Part shown: in pieces, positions 43,241 to 53,479 of the stretch
Layout: each line of letters begins with the position of its first letter
Position numbering within the stretch: position 1 is the first letter of the stretch
Source: Xanthomonas arboricola
Lineage (GTDB): Bacteria; Pseudomonadota; Gammaproteobacteria; Xanthomonadales; Xanthomonadaceae
Direction of reading: 5' to 3'
Length of the DNA stretch: 64,000 nt
Assembly (NCBI RefSeq): GCF_003353015.1
Contig: NZ_QREM01000010.1
Location: 418,699-482,698 of the forward strand
Made by a program: the position numbers and the translations under genes
The notes under the pieces: generated by a model
The model's input: only the letters and a program-made list of their open reading frames with translations
What the model was told of the DNA's origin: nothing
Database searches by the model: none

Positions 43241-45373
43241 CTAGCCGATCACCCGCTTGAACGGCGGCAGCGCGTCGATGATGCGTTTGCCGTAGCGGCG
43301 CGTCAGCAGGCGCGAGTCGAGGATGATCACGCGGCCGTGGTCGCTGGAGCTGCGGATCAGGCGGCCTGCAAACTGCGTAAGCGTGCGCAGCGCGTGCGGG
43401 ATGGCGATCAGGTTGAAGGCATTGTGGCCGCGGCTTTCCAGCCATTCGCTCAGGGTCGAGGTCTGCGGGTCGGTCGGCACCGCGAACGGCACCTGGGTGA
43501 TGACCACGGTGGTGCAGGCATCGCCGGGCAGATCCAGGCCTTCGCCGAAGGAATTCAGGCCAAACAGTACCGAGCCCTCGCCGGCAGCGATACGGCGCAG
43601 GTGTTCGGTGATCAGCTGCGACTTGTTGCCCTCGCCCTGCACCAGTACGCGGTTGCGCTGCGCCAGCGGCATCAGGTCGGCGACCTTTTCCATCTTCCAG
43701 CGCGAGGTGAACAGCACGATGCTGCCCTTGGCGGTCCAATCGAGTTCGCGCACCAGATAACGCGCGACTTCCTTCGGGTGGCCTTCGCGGTCGTCGGGGG
43801 TGACCGGGAAATTGGGCACGATCAACTCGGCCTGGTTGGCCAGGTCGAACGGTGAGGCCAGCGAGGCCATCTCGGCGTGATCGGGCAGGCCGTTGTCGAT
43901 GGCGAACGATTGGAAATCGCCGCCACCGGTCAAGGTGGCCGAGGTCATCACCACCGAATCCACTTCGTTCCAGATCATCGTGCGCAGCACCTGCGCGGCC
44001 GACACCGGCGAGCAATGGCAGATCAGATCGCCATCGCGCGAGAGGGTGATCCAGCGTGCCATCGGCGGCTGGCCTTCCTTGTCCTCGCGGCGCCAGCCGC
44101 TCCACAGATTATGCTGCTGCTCGGCCATCTCCAGGGCCAGGCCGAGGCTGCGCTGCAGGCGCTCGCGCGCCGCATCGTCCTGCTTGCCCTTGGCGATCGC
44201 ACTGTGTGCGGCATGCACCCAGTTGAACAAGGCGCGGGTTTCTTCGCCGAGTTCTTCGATCGCCGGGCCCCACTGCGGCGGCAGCTTGCCGTTGGCCGCA
44301 CGCCACAGGGGATCGCGCTCGCCGGGCTCGGGCTTCCATACGCGTTCGACCTCGGCATGGAAGGCCTTGAGCAGCTTGGACACGCGCGCGGCCACCTCGA
44401 TGGCCTCGTTGGGCAGCAGGTTGCCGAGCTTGTCCTTGTCCACGGCGCGGTAGGCTGCGGCGATGAGGATCTGCAACCGGCCGGTGCGCTTGGCCATCTC
44501 GTCCAATGGCAGATTCGCGGCGCCCTGGTCGATCGCCACGCCGGCGATGTGGTGGCCTTCGTCGAGCACCAGCAGCATGTCGGCGGGCGGGGCGATCAAG
44601 GGCTGGCCATTCTCGGCATCGCCCAGCGACAGCGACGACAGCAGCAGTGCATGGTTGGTGACCACGATCTGCGCTTCGCGCACGTCGGTGCGCGCCTTCA
44701 GCACCGGGCATTGCGCGGCGTAGCTGCAGCGGCGGCCGGCACAGCCGGAGGCCGGCGTGGTGATGCGCAGCCGCAGCGGTACCGAGACCTGCTCGGGCGC
44801 ATCGTCCAGATCGCCGTTCCAGCTGCGCTCGGCGTAGGCCTTGGCCAGGCGCTTGGCGAGATCGGCGTCGGCCGGGCTGAGCGGACGGTCGTAGAGCACC
44901 TGCTCGTCGTCGAACATGCCTTCCTGGCTGGTTTCGCCCTGCAGCTCGGCGGCGTTGCGCGTGCACAGGTAGCGGGTGCGGCCCTTGGCCAGTGCCACGG
45001 TCGCTTCCAGCCCGGTGGCCTTGAGGAAGGCCGGGATGTCGCGCTCCACCAGCTGCGATTGCAGCGCCACGGTGCCGGTGCTGATGACCAGCTTTTTCTT
45101 GGTGGCCAGCGCGATCGGCACGCCGGCGGTGAGATAGCCCAGGCTCTTGCCGACGCCGGTAGGCGCCTCGGCAATGCCGATGCCACCGGAGGTGGCCAGC
45201 GCGCGCGAGACCAGGCCGATCATCTGGCTCTGCGCCCGCCGCGTGGCGAAGCCGGGCGTGTTGGCCTGCAGCTTGGCATAAGCCTCGCGGATGCCGGCCT
45301 TGATCGGGTCGGTCAGCACACGCTGGGTGGAAACGGGCGCCGACGGCGCGGCCGGTGGGGCAACTTCATTCAT
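43241..45373 (-). CDS. dinG: ATP-dependent DNA helicase DinG family
   Basis: 710 residues. XPD/DinG superfamily 2 helicase (5'-3'). Walker A is EAPTGVGKSLGY (about 69-80), the DEAH-like box is LVLDEGHHIAG, and four cysteines for an iron-sulfur cluster appear around YLCTRNAAEL and GCAGRRCSYAAQCPV. Motif VI-like residues are seen in QFAGRLIRSSSDHGRV and motif V-like in GLNSFGEGLDLPG. It acts on R-loops, D-loops and forked DNA; in E. coli dinG is LexA-controlled. No clear LexA box was seen upstream. Confidence 0.9.
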   Translation of the reverse strand: MNEVAPPAAPSAPVSTQRVLTDPIKAGIREAYAKLQANTPGFATRRAQSQMIGLVSRALATSGGIGIAEAPTGVGKSLGYLTAGVPIALATKKKLVISTGTVALQSQLVERDIPAFLKATGLEATVALAKGRTRYLCTRNAAELQGETSQEGMFDDEQVLYDRPLSPADADLAKRLAKAYAERSWNGDLDDAPEQVSVPLRLRITTPASGCAGRRCSYAAQCPVLKARTDVREAQIVVTNHALLLSSLSLGDAENGQPLIAPPADMLLVLDEGHHIAGVAIDQGAANLPLDEMAKRTGRLQILIAAAYRAVDKDKLGNLLPNEAIEVAARVSKLLKAFHAEVERVWKPEPGERDPLWRAANGKLPPQWGPAIEELGEETRALFNWVHAAHSAIAKGKQDDAARERLQRSLGLALEMAEQQHNLWSGWRREDKEGQPPMARWITLSRDGDLICHCSPVSAAQVLRTMIWNEVDSVVMTSATLTGGGDFQSFAIDNGLPDHAEMASLASPFDLANQAELIVPNFPVTPDDREGHPKEVARYLVRELDWTAKGSIVLFTSRWKMEKVADLMPLAQRNRVLVQGEGNKSQLITEHLRRIAAGEGSVLFGLNSFGEGLDLPGDACTTVVITQVPFAVPTDPQTSTLSEWLESRGHNAFNLIAIPHALRTLTQFAGRLIRSSSDHGRVIILDSRLLTRRYGKRIIDALPPFKRVIG

Positions 45374-45626
45374 CGGGCTATTTTCGCACGGACCGGCGCA
45401 ACGCCTGCGACCAGCACCGCGCTCGGCTGAACGTGTTTGCTGGCGCGGGGCGGCACCGCCGCCAACCTGGTTCCAGGTGTGCACGCTACCCGGCCACCGC
45501 ATGCGTCGGATCCGGTCATCGCCGGCAGGCACTGGCCGCAAGTTCTGACCCGAAGGGTCGTGCAATGGATGCCGACCGAACCACCCTGCGCTGCCTGCAA
45601 CGAGCAGGCAGCGTCGCTTCACGTTG

Positions 45627-45863
45627 TCAGCGGCCCTGCGGCCGCCGCGGCCATGCATGGCGCGCCCAGACCAGTCCGATGAGCACCATTGCGACGCCCA
45701 CCAGCAACATGCCGGCACCCACGCCAGTGGGTCCGAAGCGCTCGTACAGCAGGCCGCCGCGATTGACCGCGGCCAGCGCCTGCGGATGCAGCAGCGTCCA
45801 CCCGCCCTGCCCGGCACTGACCAGCCCGACCACCACCAGCGCGATGGCCTTGAGCGGAATCAC
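45627..45863 (-). CDS. Small membrane protein, aroE operon
   Basis: 78 residues from a GTG start that overlaps the stop of the upstream gene (GTGA). Two membrane helices (about 5-22, LKAIALVVVGLVSAGQGG, and 50-69, VGAGMLLVGVAMVLIGLVWA). An intervening LLHPQALAAVNRGGLLYERFGP is conserved-looking. The family is unknown; coupled translation with the preceding gene suggests a shared function or a small complex. Confidence 0.65.
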   Translation of the reverse strand: MIPLKAIALVVVGLVSAGQGGWTLLHPQALAAVNRGGLLYERFGPTGVGAGMLLVGVAMVLIGLVWARHAWPRRPQGR

Positions 45864-46222
45864 GGGCGCGGGCCGGCGGCGGGCGGCATCCGTTGCAGGC
45901 TGCCGGCCAGCGTCCACACCAGCACGCCGATGCCCACGCCTTGCACCGCCATCAGCACGAAGTGGGCGATGCTGACCACCATGCTGATCTGACGCACATT
46001 GCCTTGCTGCAGCAGCAACATCGGAATCGCCTGGAAGGCGACCTCGGCAAACAGGCAGCCCAGCAGCAGCCAGAGCGCGGCCAGCCCGGCACGCCGCATG
46101 GGGCTTTGTGGTGCACGCCACAGCAGAACCAGCCCGAGCAGCAGCGCGATCAGCATCGGCACGCGCGACAGCAGGCTGGTGACCAGGGTCAGCAGGATAT
46201 CGGTGGCAGTGACGCTGCCCAC
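45860..46222 (-). CDS. Small membrane protein with about three helices, aroE operon
   Basis: 120 residues from a GTG start placed one base after the aroE stop codon. Predicted helices: about 8-30, 40-65 and 75-105. It contains a short motif WLLLGCLFAEVAFQAIPMLL. No family was recognised. The extremely tight spacing to aroE and the overlap with the next gene show a translationally coupled three-gene string (aroE, this gene, 78-residue protein). Confidence 0.65.
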   Translation of the reverse strand: MGSVTATDILLTLVTSLLSRVPMLIALLLGLVLLWRAPQSPMRRAGLAALWLLLGCLFAEVAFQAIPMLLLQQGNVRQISMVVSIAHFVLMAVQGVGIGVLVWTLAGSLQRMPPAAGPRP

Positions 46223-46223
46223 C

Positions 46224-47075
46224 TCAGTCGGCACTGACCAGCACGGCCTCGCGCGCGCGCAGCGCGGCGTAGACCGGGTCGGTATCCGGGCGTACGCCAT
46301 GCCACAGCGAGAAGCTCTCGGCCGCCTGTTCCACCAGCATGCCCAGTCCGTCGATGGCGTAGCGGCATTGCGCCGCGCGTGCCCAGGCCAGGAAGGCGAT
46401 GGCGGTGGCGCCGTAGTTGAGATCCACCGCCGCGGTGAGGCTGTTGACCAAGCCCAGCGGCATGGCGAACGCGCCGGCATCGCGATCACGCCCGGCCGCG
46501 GTGGCATTGACGATCAGCTCGAAGTCGCCGAGGTCGCGCAGGTCTTCGATGTAGCGCGAGACCACCCGCCCCGGTTCGCCGAGCGCATCGCACAAGGCAT
46601 CGGCACGCTCGGGCGAGCGGTTCACCACCACCATTTCGGTGATGCCCGCTTCCAGCAGCGCCGGCGCCACCCCGCGCGCGGCACCGCCGGCGCCCAGCAG
46701 CAGCACACGCCGACCGCGCAGATCCAGCCCGTGGCGGTCGGTGAGATCGCGCACCAGGCCGATGCCGTCGGTGTTGTCGCCCTGCCACTGGCCGTCGTTG
46801 CGCACCAGCGTATTGACCGCACCGGCCAGGCGCGCGCGATCGCTCAGGCCGGCCGACAACGCACAGGCGGCCTCCTTCAGCGGCAGGGTCACGTTGGCAC
46901 CCTTGCCGCCTTCGTCGGCGAAGCGCTCCAGCGCGGCAGCGAACTCCTCCGGCGCTGCGTCGATGGCGGTGTAGTCCAGCGCGATGCCGGTCTGCTTCCC
47001 GAAGTCGGCATGGATGGCCGGCGACAGCGAATGGGCGACGGGGTGACCGAACACGGCATAACGGGATACGGGCAT
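46224..47075 (-). CDS. aroE: Shikimate dehydrogenase (NADP+)
   Basis: 283 residues. Reduces 3-dehydroshikimate to shikimate in aromatic biosynthesis. The substrate motif is [10 protein letters not shown], catalytic Lys is in [11 protein letters not shown] and Asp in QGDNTDGIG, and the NADP+ Rossmann motif is [13 protein letters not shown]. The C-terminal helix is [15 protein letters not shown]. It leads a tight operon with two small membrane proteins and is divergent from the beta-propeller gene at 47128. Confidence 0.95.
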   Translation of the reverse strand: MPVSRYAVFGHPVAHSLSPAIHADFGKQTGIALDYTAIDAAPEEFAAALERFADEGGKGANVTLPLKEAACALSAGLSDRARLAGAVNTLVRNDGQWQGDNTDGIGLVRDLTDRHGLDLRGRRVLLLGAGGAARGVAPALLEAGITEMVVVNRSPERADALCDALGEPGRVVSRYIEDLRDLGDFELIVNATAAGRDRDAGAFAMPLGLVNSLTAAVDLNYGATAIAFLAWARAAQCRYAIDGLGMLVEQAAESFSLWHGVRPDTDPVYAALRAREAVLVSAD

Positions 47076-47127
47076 GAAACGCTCTCTGGTTGACTAGACT
47101 GTGCGCGACTTGAGACAGGAACACCGC

Positions 47128-48009
47128 ATGCAACTTCGATGGACGCTGCTCGCGCTGGCGGCAAGTTTACTCTGCGTCCCGGCCGCGTCGGGGCTTGCCG
47201 AATTCGGCATCGAAGGCATGGGCGTGGTCTCCACCCCGGCCAACGAGGCGCGCGCCACGCTCAGTCCGGACGGGCAACGCATCGTCTGGGCCAGCGACCG
47301 CGCCGGCGGTACCGGCGGCTGGGATCTGTGGCAGGCCCGCTTGAGCGGCGGGCGCTGGCAGAACGCAGAAGTGCTGCCGATCAACACCGCGCAGGACGAG
47401 ACCTCCCCGCTGTTCAGTGCCGATGGCCGCTGGCTGCTGTTTGCCTCCACCCGGCCCGGCGGTGCCGGCGGCGCGGACCTGTATCGCGCGCCGGTGGATG
47501 CGCAGGGCCGGATCGGCGCGGTGCAAACGCTGGGCGCGGCGATCAACAGCCGCGGCGACGAGCGTTCCCCGACGCTGTCGCTGGACGGTACGCGCCTGTT
47601 GTTCGCCAGCGACGGCCACGGCGGCGCCGGCGGCATGGACCTGTTCGTGGCGCGCTGGGACGGGCTCGCCTTCATCGCGCCGGTGGCGTTGAGCGACATC
47701 AACAGCACTGCCGACGAGCTGGATGCGGCCTGGCTCGGCGACGGGCGTGGGCTGGTATGGGCACGCGGTCAGCAGGACGGCCCCAGCCAGGTGTTGCTGG
47801 CGACCTGCAACAACCGCCATTACACCGTGGGCCAGGCGCTGCCGCTGTCGTTCAACGGGCCGCAGGAACGCACCTTCGGCGCGGTGGTGGATGCGGCCAA
47901 GCCGGGCGAGTTGCTGGTGACCGGCAGCGCGCGCGCACCGCGCGCGGGGCAGCTGGACATCTACCGGATGAAGGCGCCGGCGGTGGAGGGGGATACGAGC
48001 TGCCGTTGA
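47128..48009 (+). CDS. Exported PD40-type beta-propeller protein
   Basis: 293 residues. Signal peptide MQLRWTLLALAASLLCVPAASG. Four or more TolB-like PD40 repeats are seen (ATLSPDGQRIVWASDRAGGTGGWDL; TSPLFSADGRWLLFASTRPGGAGGADL; RSPTLSLDGTRLLFASDGHGGAGGMDL). The repeats contain the xLSxDGxxLxFxS pattern of six-bladed propellers. It is periplasmic and probably a protein- or glycan-binding scaffold; no enzymatic residues are visible. The start at 47128 was preferred over a GTG at 47101 because of the signal peptide. Confidence 0.8.
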   Translation: MQLRWTLLALAASLLCVPAASGLAEFGIEGMGVVSTPANEARATLSPDGQRIVWASDRAGGTGGWDLWQARLSGGRWQNAEVLPINTAQDETSPLFSADGRWLLFASTRPGGAGGADLYRAPVDAQGRIGAVQTLGAAINSRGDERSPTLSLDGTRLLFASDGHGGAGGMDLFVARWDGLAFIAPVALSDINSTADELDAAWLGDGRGLVWARGQQDGPSQVLLATCNNRHYTVGQALPLSFNGPQERTFGAVVDAAKPGELLVTGSARAPRAGQLDIYRMKAPAVEGDTSCR

Positions 48010-48215
48010 GGTGGCGGATGTGCAGACTCAGACATGGAGCGGCCAGCCAGACCATGTCGCGCCGGTCTATGGCGAAGTGCTGATCCGGGCCCTTGGTGCA
48101 GGGCGGCTGATCAGCGATAGAACGTCTCGCCCGGTGCGTTTTCACTGCCCGGCTGTTGATCTGAGACCTGGCTGCAGGGCAGCTCAGCTGCTCTGCTGCG
48201 GCTTTGCCGAGGGGC

Positions 48216-48317
48216 CCTTGCCCGCCCACCATCGCGGGACACGCCGTGAATCCGTCCATGGAGGCTCTTACGCGGCATCCATGCCGCGTAAGGTCCCGCG
48301 ACGGTGAGCGGGCAAGG
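48216..48317. repeat. Nested palindromic interspersed repeat, copy B
   Basis: Outer arms CCTTGCCCGCCCACC (48216-48230) and GGTGAGCGGGCAAGG (48303-48317; one mismatch). The core CTTACGCGGCAT...ATGCCGCGTAAG (48267-48292) is perfect. A flank CGGGACACGCCGTGAATCCG (then TCCATGGAGGCTC) is the reverse complement of the flank in copy D. Confidence 0.75.
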
Positions 48318-48598
48318 ACCTGTCGAGATGGTCGGTGTGCATGGTCAAAAGCGGGAGCGGGAGCAGGCGAGTCATATGCAGCGGTGGTTGCATGATCCTT
48401 GTGATCTAGCGGACGTGGTCTGATTTCCAAAACTTTCCGTCGAAGGCGGGCAGCAAGTGGATTGGGTTTGCCCCCTATCGCTAATAGTCATGCACACATG
48501 GATACAAGCAGCCAGACAGCTGCGTTAAGTCGTCTCGCTTAAGTCATCTCGCTTTTTGCAGTTCCATCAGCGCACGACCGACTTGGCAGGCGTGATGT

Positions 48599-48690
48599 CC
48601 TTACCGGTTCCGGGACCCCTGGCGGCATGGATGCCGCCAAGGAGCCTCCATGGACGGATTCACGGCGTGTCCCGGAAGTGGTGAGGGCAT
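48599..48690. repeat. Palindromic interspersed repeat, copy D
   Basis: Core TGGCGGCATGGATGCCGCCA (48620-48639), then GGAGCCTCCATGGACGGATT (from 48640) and CACGGCGTGTCCCGG. This is the reverse complement of the flank in copy B, so B and D form an inverted pair about 280 bp apart. Confidence 0.75.
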
Positions 48691-48930
48691 CGCGCCCTCG
48701 ACCAACCAGGCTCTTGATTCAAGCATCGGACCGCGCCTAGACGCCGCCATGGTTGGCAGCTAACAAAACCACCGCACACGCTGCAAGGAGGGCGCGGTCG
48801 ATGCTAGCTAGGACGCAGCATGTACCCGTCGTTCACCGCGATTTCTCCAAACCGTTCGCGCCCGCTTGACGACCGCACGCCACGTTTTACTAGCCGCTCC
48901 AACCCAGCGATGCAGCGGCCATGACCGCGC

Positions 48931-51483
48931 TCAATACACATCGCGCCGATAACGTCCCGCTGCAGTCAGGGACTCCAGCCGCGTCTCGCCCAGCAGTTCG
49001 CGCAGCGCGGCATCGACCTCACGCGCCATGCTGTCCAGGCTGCCGCAGACATGGATCACCGCACCGCGGTCGATCCAGTGGCGCAAGCTGTCGCCGGCTT
49101 CGCGCAAGTGATGCTGCACGTAGCGCTTGTGCGCCTGGTCGCGCGAGAACACCTGATCGAGCTGCTGCAGGTGGCCATGCGCCTGCCAGGCCTGCAGCTC
49201 GTCGGCGAACAGAGCATCGTGCGCGGCCTGCCGTTCGCCGAACAGCAGCCAGTGCCCGTGCACGCCGGCCAGCTCGGCCTCGCGCAGCAGGGCGCGCAAG
49301 CCGGCGATGCCGGTGCCGTTGCCGATCAGCACCATCGGCGCCTGTTCGAGGCGATGGAAACCGGGATTGGTGCGCAGCCGTGCGCGTATCTGCATCCCGA
49401 CGGGCGCGTGGCAGATCAGCCAGCCCGAGCCCAGGCCGGGGCTGCCGTCGGCGGTTGTGGTCAGCCGCACCACCGCGGTCGCCACGCCGTCGGCCGGCAC
49501 GCTGGCCAGCGAGTAGTCGCGGGTCGGCAGCCAGGCACAGGCATCCAGCCAGGTCTGCGGATCCGGATGCGGCGTGGGCGGGCGCGTGGGCGGCTCCGGC
49601 AGCACGCGCTCGGCGACCGCCTGCTGCAGCGGCAGCAGCTGCGCGTCGACATGCACCAGCGCGTCGGGCGGCAGCCCCCAGGCGGCCAGGCACGCGCGGA
49701 CGCGGGTGTAGGCATGCGCCGGCTGCACTTCGAGAATGTCGCCGGCCTGCCACTGCGTGCCGGATGGTGGCAGCAGGTCGATCTGCCAGATCGGGGCGCC
49801 CTCGCTGCCCGGGTTCAGATGCGTGCGCGCCGATAACGTCCACTGCAGCAGGGTCGGGCGTGCCAGCGGCACGGCCGCCACCGGCGCGCCGGCAATCTGC
49901 GCCAATTGCGCATGCCATTGCGCCAGGGCCTGCGGATCGGTGTTGTCCATCTCCACCGCCGGAAACAGCGGCTGCGCGCCCTGCGCCTGCAGCCACTGCT
50001 CGATGCGCCGCGAAAATCCGCAGAATTGCGCGTACTGGCGGTCGCCCAGCGCCAGCACGGCATAGGTCAGCTGCGCCAGCGTCATGCGCTGGCGCAACAG
50101 TTCGCGCTCGAAGCCGCGCGCGGTATCGGGCGGTTCGCCATCGCCAAAGGTGCTGACCACGAACAAGGCATGCCGGGTGCCCTGCAGGTGCTGCGCGCTG
50201 AGCTGCGCCAGCGGGCGCACCTGCACCGGCAGACCGGCGGCCTGCAGATGTCCGGCCGCCTGCCAGGCCAGCCGTTCGGCAAACCCGCTCTGGCTGGCGA
50301 ACCCGATCAACCAGGGCTCGGCTTGCGAGGCCGCCGGCGCACCATGCAGGACCTCGCGCGCGGCACGCAGCGCGCGCTTCTTGCGGCGGCGATCCAGATA
50401 CAGCATCCAGCCGGTCACGAAGAACACCGACATGCCGACACTGGCCAGCATCACCACGATGCGGCCCGGCAACCCGAAGAAACTGCCCGAATGCAGCGGG
50501 AACATGCTGACCAGCAACTGCTGGCCGCGCGGCAGCAGCGCATAGTCCTGGCGACGCAGCAATGCACCGCTGCCCGGCTCGATTTCCAGATTGTCGTAGG
50601 CGCGATCGTGGTCGGGATGATCGGGCAGGAAGCGCACGCTCAGCGGTTGACCCGCACGCGGCGGGATGCGCAGGTCCAGGGCCGTGTGGTGCGTGGCCGG
50701 GATGGCATCCAGGGTGCGCTGCACGGCCGCGAAATCCACCGCGGCGGGGCGATGATCGCGCCCGTCGCCACGCATCGCCGGCTCGGTACCGAGCAAGGCC
50801 ACCATGCCGTCGCGGTACCAGGGGTAGGACCAGGTCAGCCCGGTCAGCGCCACCAACAGATACACCAGCAGGCACCAGGTGCCGAACACCGCGTGCAGGC
50901 TCCACAGAAAGCTGCGCCCCTGCCGTCGCCATTCCACCGCCCACCAGGTGCGCAGGCTCCACCAGCGTCGCGGCCAACGCAGATACAGGCCGGAGGCGCA
51001 GAAGAACAGCAGGATCAGGGTGCTGGCACCGGTCACTGCCTGGCCGCGCTTGCCGGCGGCCAGGTGGCGATGCAGATCCTCGATGAAGGCAAACGCGCCG
51101 CTCAGTCGCGGAGCGGCGACCTTGTCGCCGGTATACGGATCGAAGTACACCCGACCGCCCCCCTTGCCGGCCAGGCGTGCGGTGGATGGACGCTTGCCGG
51201 TCGGATCGATCAGCATGCGCGTGACTGCCTGCTGTTGATCCAGGTCGAGCCGACGCAGCAGCGCATCCACCGGCAAGACCCGCTCGCCTGCCGCATGCCG
51301 CTGCGCCAATTGCGCGATGGCCGGATTGGCCAACCGCACGATCTCGTTCTCGAAGGACATCAACGCGCCGGTCAGCCCCATGACCGACAGCACCAGCCCG
51401 GCCGTGATGCCGAGCAGCCAGTGCAGTTGGAACAGGACCGTCTTGAACACGCGCGAACAACCTGAAGCCGCAGGGCTCGCCAT
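48931..51483 (-). CDS. PepSY-flavodoxin-ferredoxin reductase fusion (iron-regulated)
   Basis: 850 residues. Residues 1-400: PepSY/PiuB-type membrane part with about four helices (17-38, 150-170, 198-220, 348-372) and a periplasmic loop. Residues ~405-540: a flavodoxin domain (IGFASQSGFAERLAWQAA, FVVSTFGDGEPP). Residues ~560-850: a sulfite-reductase-type FAD/NADPH reductase (RDYSLASVPAD, VLIGNGTGIAGLRAL, WLLFGERQ, HVCGSLDSMAREV). It should move electrons from NADPH through FAD and FMN to the periplasm or a siderophore-bound ferric ion. A Fur-box-like site lies directly upstream. Confidence 0.87.
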   Translation of the reverse strand: MASPAASGCSRVFKTVLFQLHWLLGITAGLVLSVMGLTGALMSFENEIVRLANPAIAQLAQRHAAGERVLPVDALLRRLDLDQQQAVTRMLIDPTGKRPSTARLAGKGGGRVYFDPYTGDKVAAPRLSGAFAFIEDLHRHLAAGKRGQAVTGASTLILLFFCASGLYLRWPRRWWSLRTWWAVEWRRQGRSFLWSLHAVFGTWCLLVYLLVALTGLTWSYPWYRDGMVALLGTEPAMRGDGRDHRPAAVDFAAVQRTLDAIPATHHTALDLRIPPRAGQPLSVRFLPDHPDHDRAYDNLEIEPGSGALLRRQDYALLPRGQQLLVSMFPLHSGSFFGLPGRIVVMLASVGMSVFFVTGWMLYLDRRRKKRALRAAREVLHGAPAASQAEPWLIGFASQSGFAERLAWQAAGHLQAAGLPVQVRPLAQLSAQHLQGTRHALFVVSTFGDGEPPDTARGFERELLRQRMTLAQLTYAVLALGDRQYAQFCGFSRRIEQWLQAQGAQPLFPAVEMDNTDPQALAQWHAQLAQIAGAPVAAVPLARPTLLQWTLSARTHLNPGSEGAPIWQIDLLPPSGTQWQAGDILEVQPAHAYTRVRACLAAWGLPPDALVHVDAQLLPLQQAVAERVLPEPPTRPPTPHPDPQTWLDACAWLPTRDYSLASVPADGVATAVVRLTTTADGSPGLGSGWLICHAPVGMQIRARLRTNPGFHRLEQAPMVLIGNGTGIAGLRALLREAELAGVHGHWLLFGERQAAHDALFADELQAWQAHGHLQQLDQVFSRDQAHKRYVQHHLREAGDSLRHWIDRGAVIHVCGSLDSMAREVDAALRELLGETRLESLTAAGRYRRDVY

Positions 51484-51792
51484 TGTAGATGAGAATCGTT
51501 ATCGCAGTTTGGCTGCGGATTTTCTTGATCCACGCCACTGACGCCATGCGATGCGGCGATGGAGATCCCCGCTCATTGCCGCATTGCCGGTATCTGCTGG
51601 TCCCCTGAAATCAGCCTGGGCAAGGCTGTCTGCACAGCACGATCCTCGCTCATCCAGGCGATTGCTGCGCTCTGCACGAAGCGCAGGCCGCGAAAGAACG
51701 CGGCCTGCGGAGTCATTGCGTCTTCGCATCAAGCCAGACCTGCAAGCGCCGGTTCCTTGCCTGCACGCCGTCACGCCACCGCATCACCGCAC
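51484..51792. other. Gap between hemB and the PepSY fusion gene
   Basis: 309 bases between the stop of hemB and the start of the PepSY fusion gene, both on the minus strand. It contains the Fur-box-like site at 51486-51504 just before the start. Nothing else recognisable was seen. Confidence 0.5.
51486..51504 (-). promoter_or_regulatory. Fur box
   Basis: The plus-strand sequence GATGAGAATCGTTATC (51488-51503) agrees with the Fur consensus GATAATGATAATCATTATC over most of its inner positions (ATGAGAATCGTTATC against ATGATAATCATTATC, differing at two positions). It is immediately before the ATG of the PepSY fusion gene and predicts repression by Fe2+-Fur. Confidence 0.75.
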
Positions 51793-52923
<1,131 letters not shown>

Positions 52924-53035
52924 TCACCATAGGGACCGCATCCGGATGGCGGCGGTGCCACGCGGCGACCTTCTTCATCGCCGGCCGGTGCAAGGCCCTT
53001 CCGGCTTGCGCGACCTGCTTGGACGCCGCCGCGCC

Positions 53036-53299
53036 CTAGATCACACCACCGCCCAGGCTCAGGCGGATCACCCCGACCACGATCACCAGGCCGTTGAGCA
53101 GCAGACCGGTCTTGGCACGCCCGCGGTTGCCGGCCGAGGTGAACAGCAGCGCGATGGCCGCGATCAGCGCGCCCACCGCTGCAAACGGGATCAGGAACCA
53201 GTTGCCCCAGCCCAGCAACGGGATGAAGGCCAGCACCATCCACAGCAACGCCACGATGCCCCACAACAGGCTGATCAATCCCACGTGCCACCTCGCCAT
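53036..53299 (-). CDS. Small membrane protein of unknown function
   Basis: 87 residues. Starting MARWHVGLISLLWG, it has three hydrophobic segments (about 5-28, 33-52, 66-84) with conserved-looking PLLGWGNWFLIPFAAVGA and GNRGRAKTGLLLNGLVI. No known family. It has a counterpart in many proteobacterial genomes in general style, but function is unknown. Confidence 0.65.
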   Translation of the reverse strand: MARWHVGLISLLWGIVALLWMVLAFIPLLGWGNWFLIPFAAVGALIAAIALLFTSAGNRGRAKTGLLLNGLVIVVGVIRLSLGGGVI

Positions 53300-53479
53300 C
53301 AGAAGAATGGCATGAGCTTAGCGCCGCGGTCGCCAAGACGCCGTGGGCAGATGGTCACCCTGACCAACGGCGGCTTGCCGGCAGCCTCACGCGGGCATGG
53401 CTAGGGTGCGGCAAAGTCCGGCGCGATTCAGTCCGGGCGCCGGATCATAGCCATCACCGTCGTCAACAGGGGCCACATC

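Larger units (their letters stand above)
48010..48930. other. Long gene-free interval with two inverted repeat copies
   Basis: 921 bases without any convincing gene. It contains two copies of the palindromic repeat family in opposite orientations (48216-48317 and 48599-48690) and a stretch of lower GC around 48430-48600. Nothing else was seen. Confidence 0.6.

Noticed and set aside
49019-51547. 842-codon minus-strand frame alongside the PepSY fusion gene
   Set aside because: It is a different frame of the same strand; it lacks the flavodoxin and NADPH motifs that are evident in the chosen frame.
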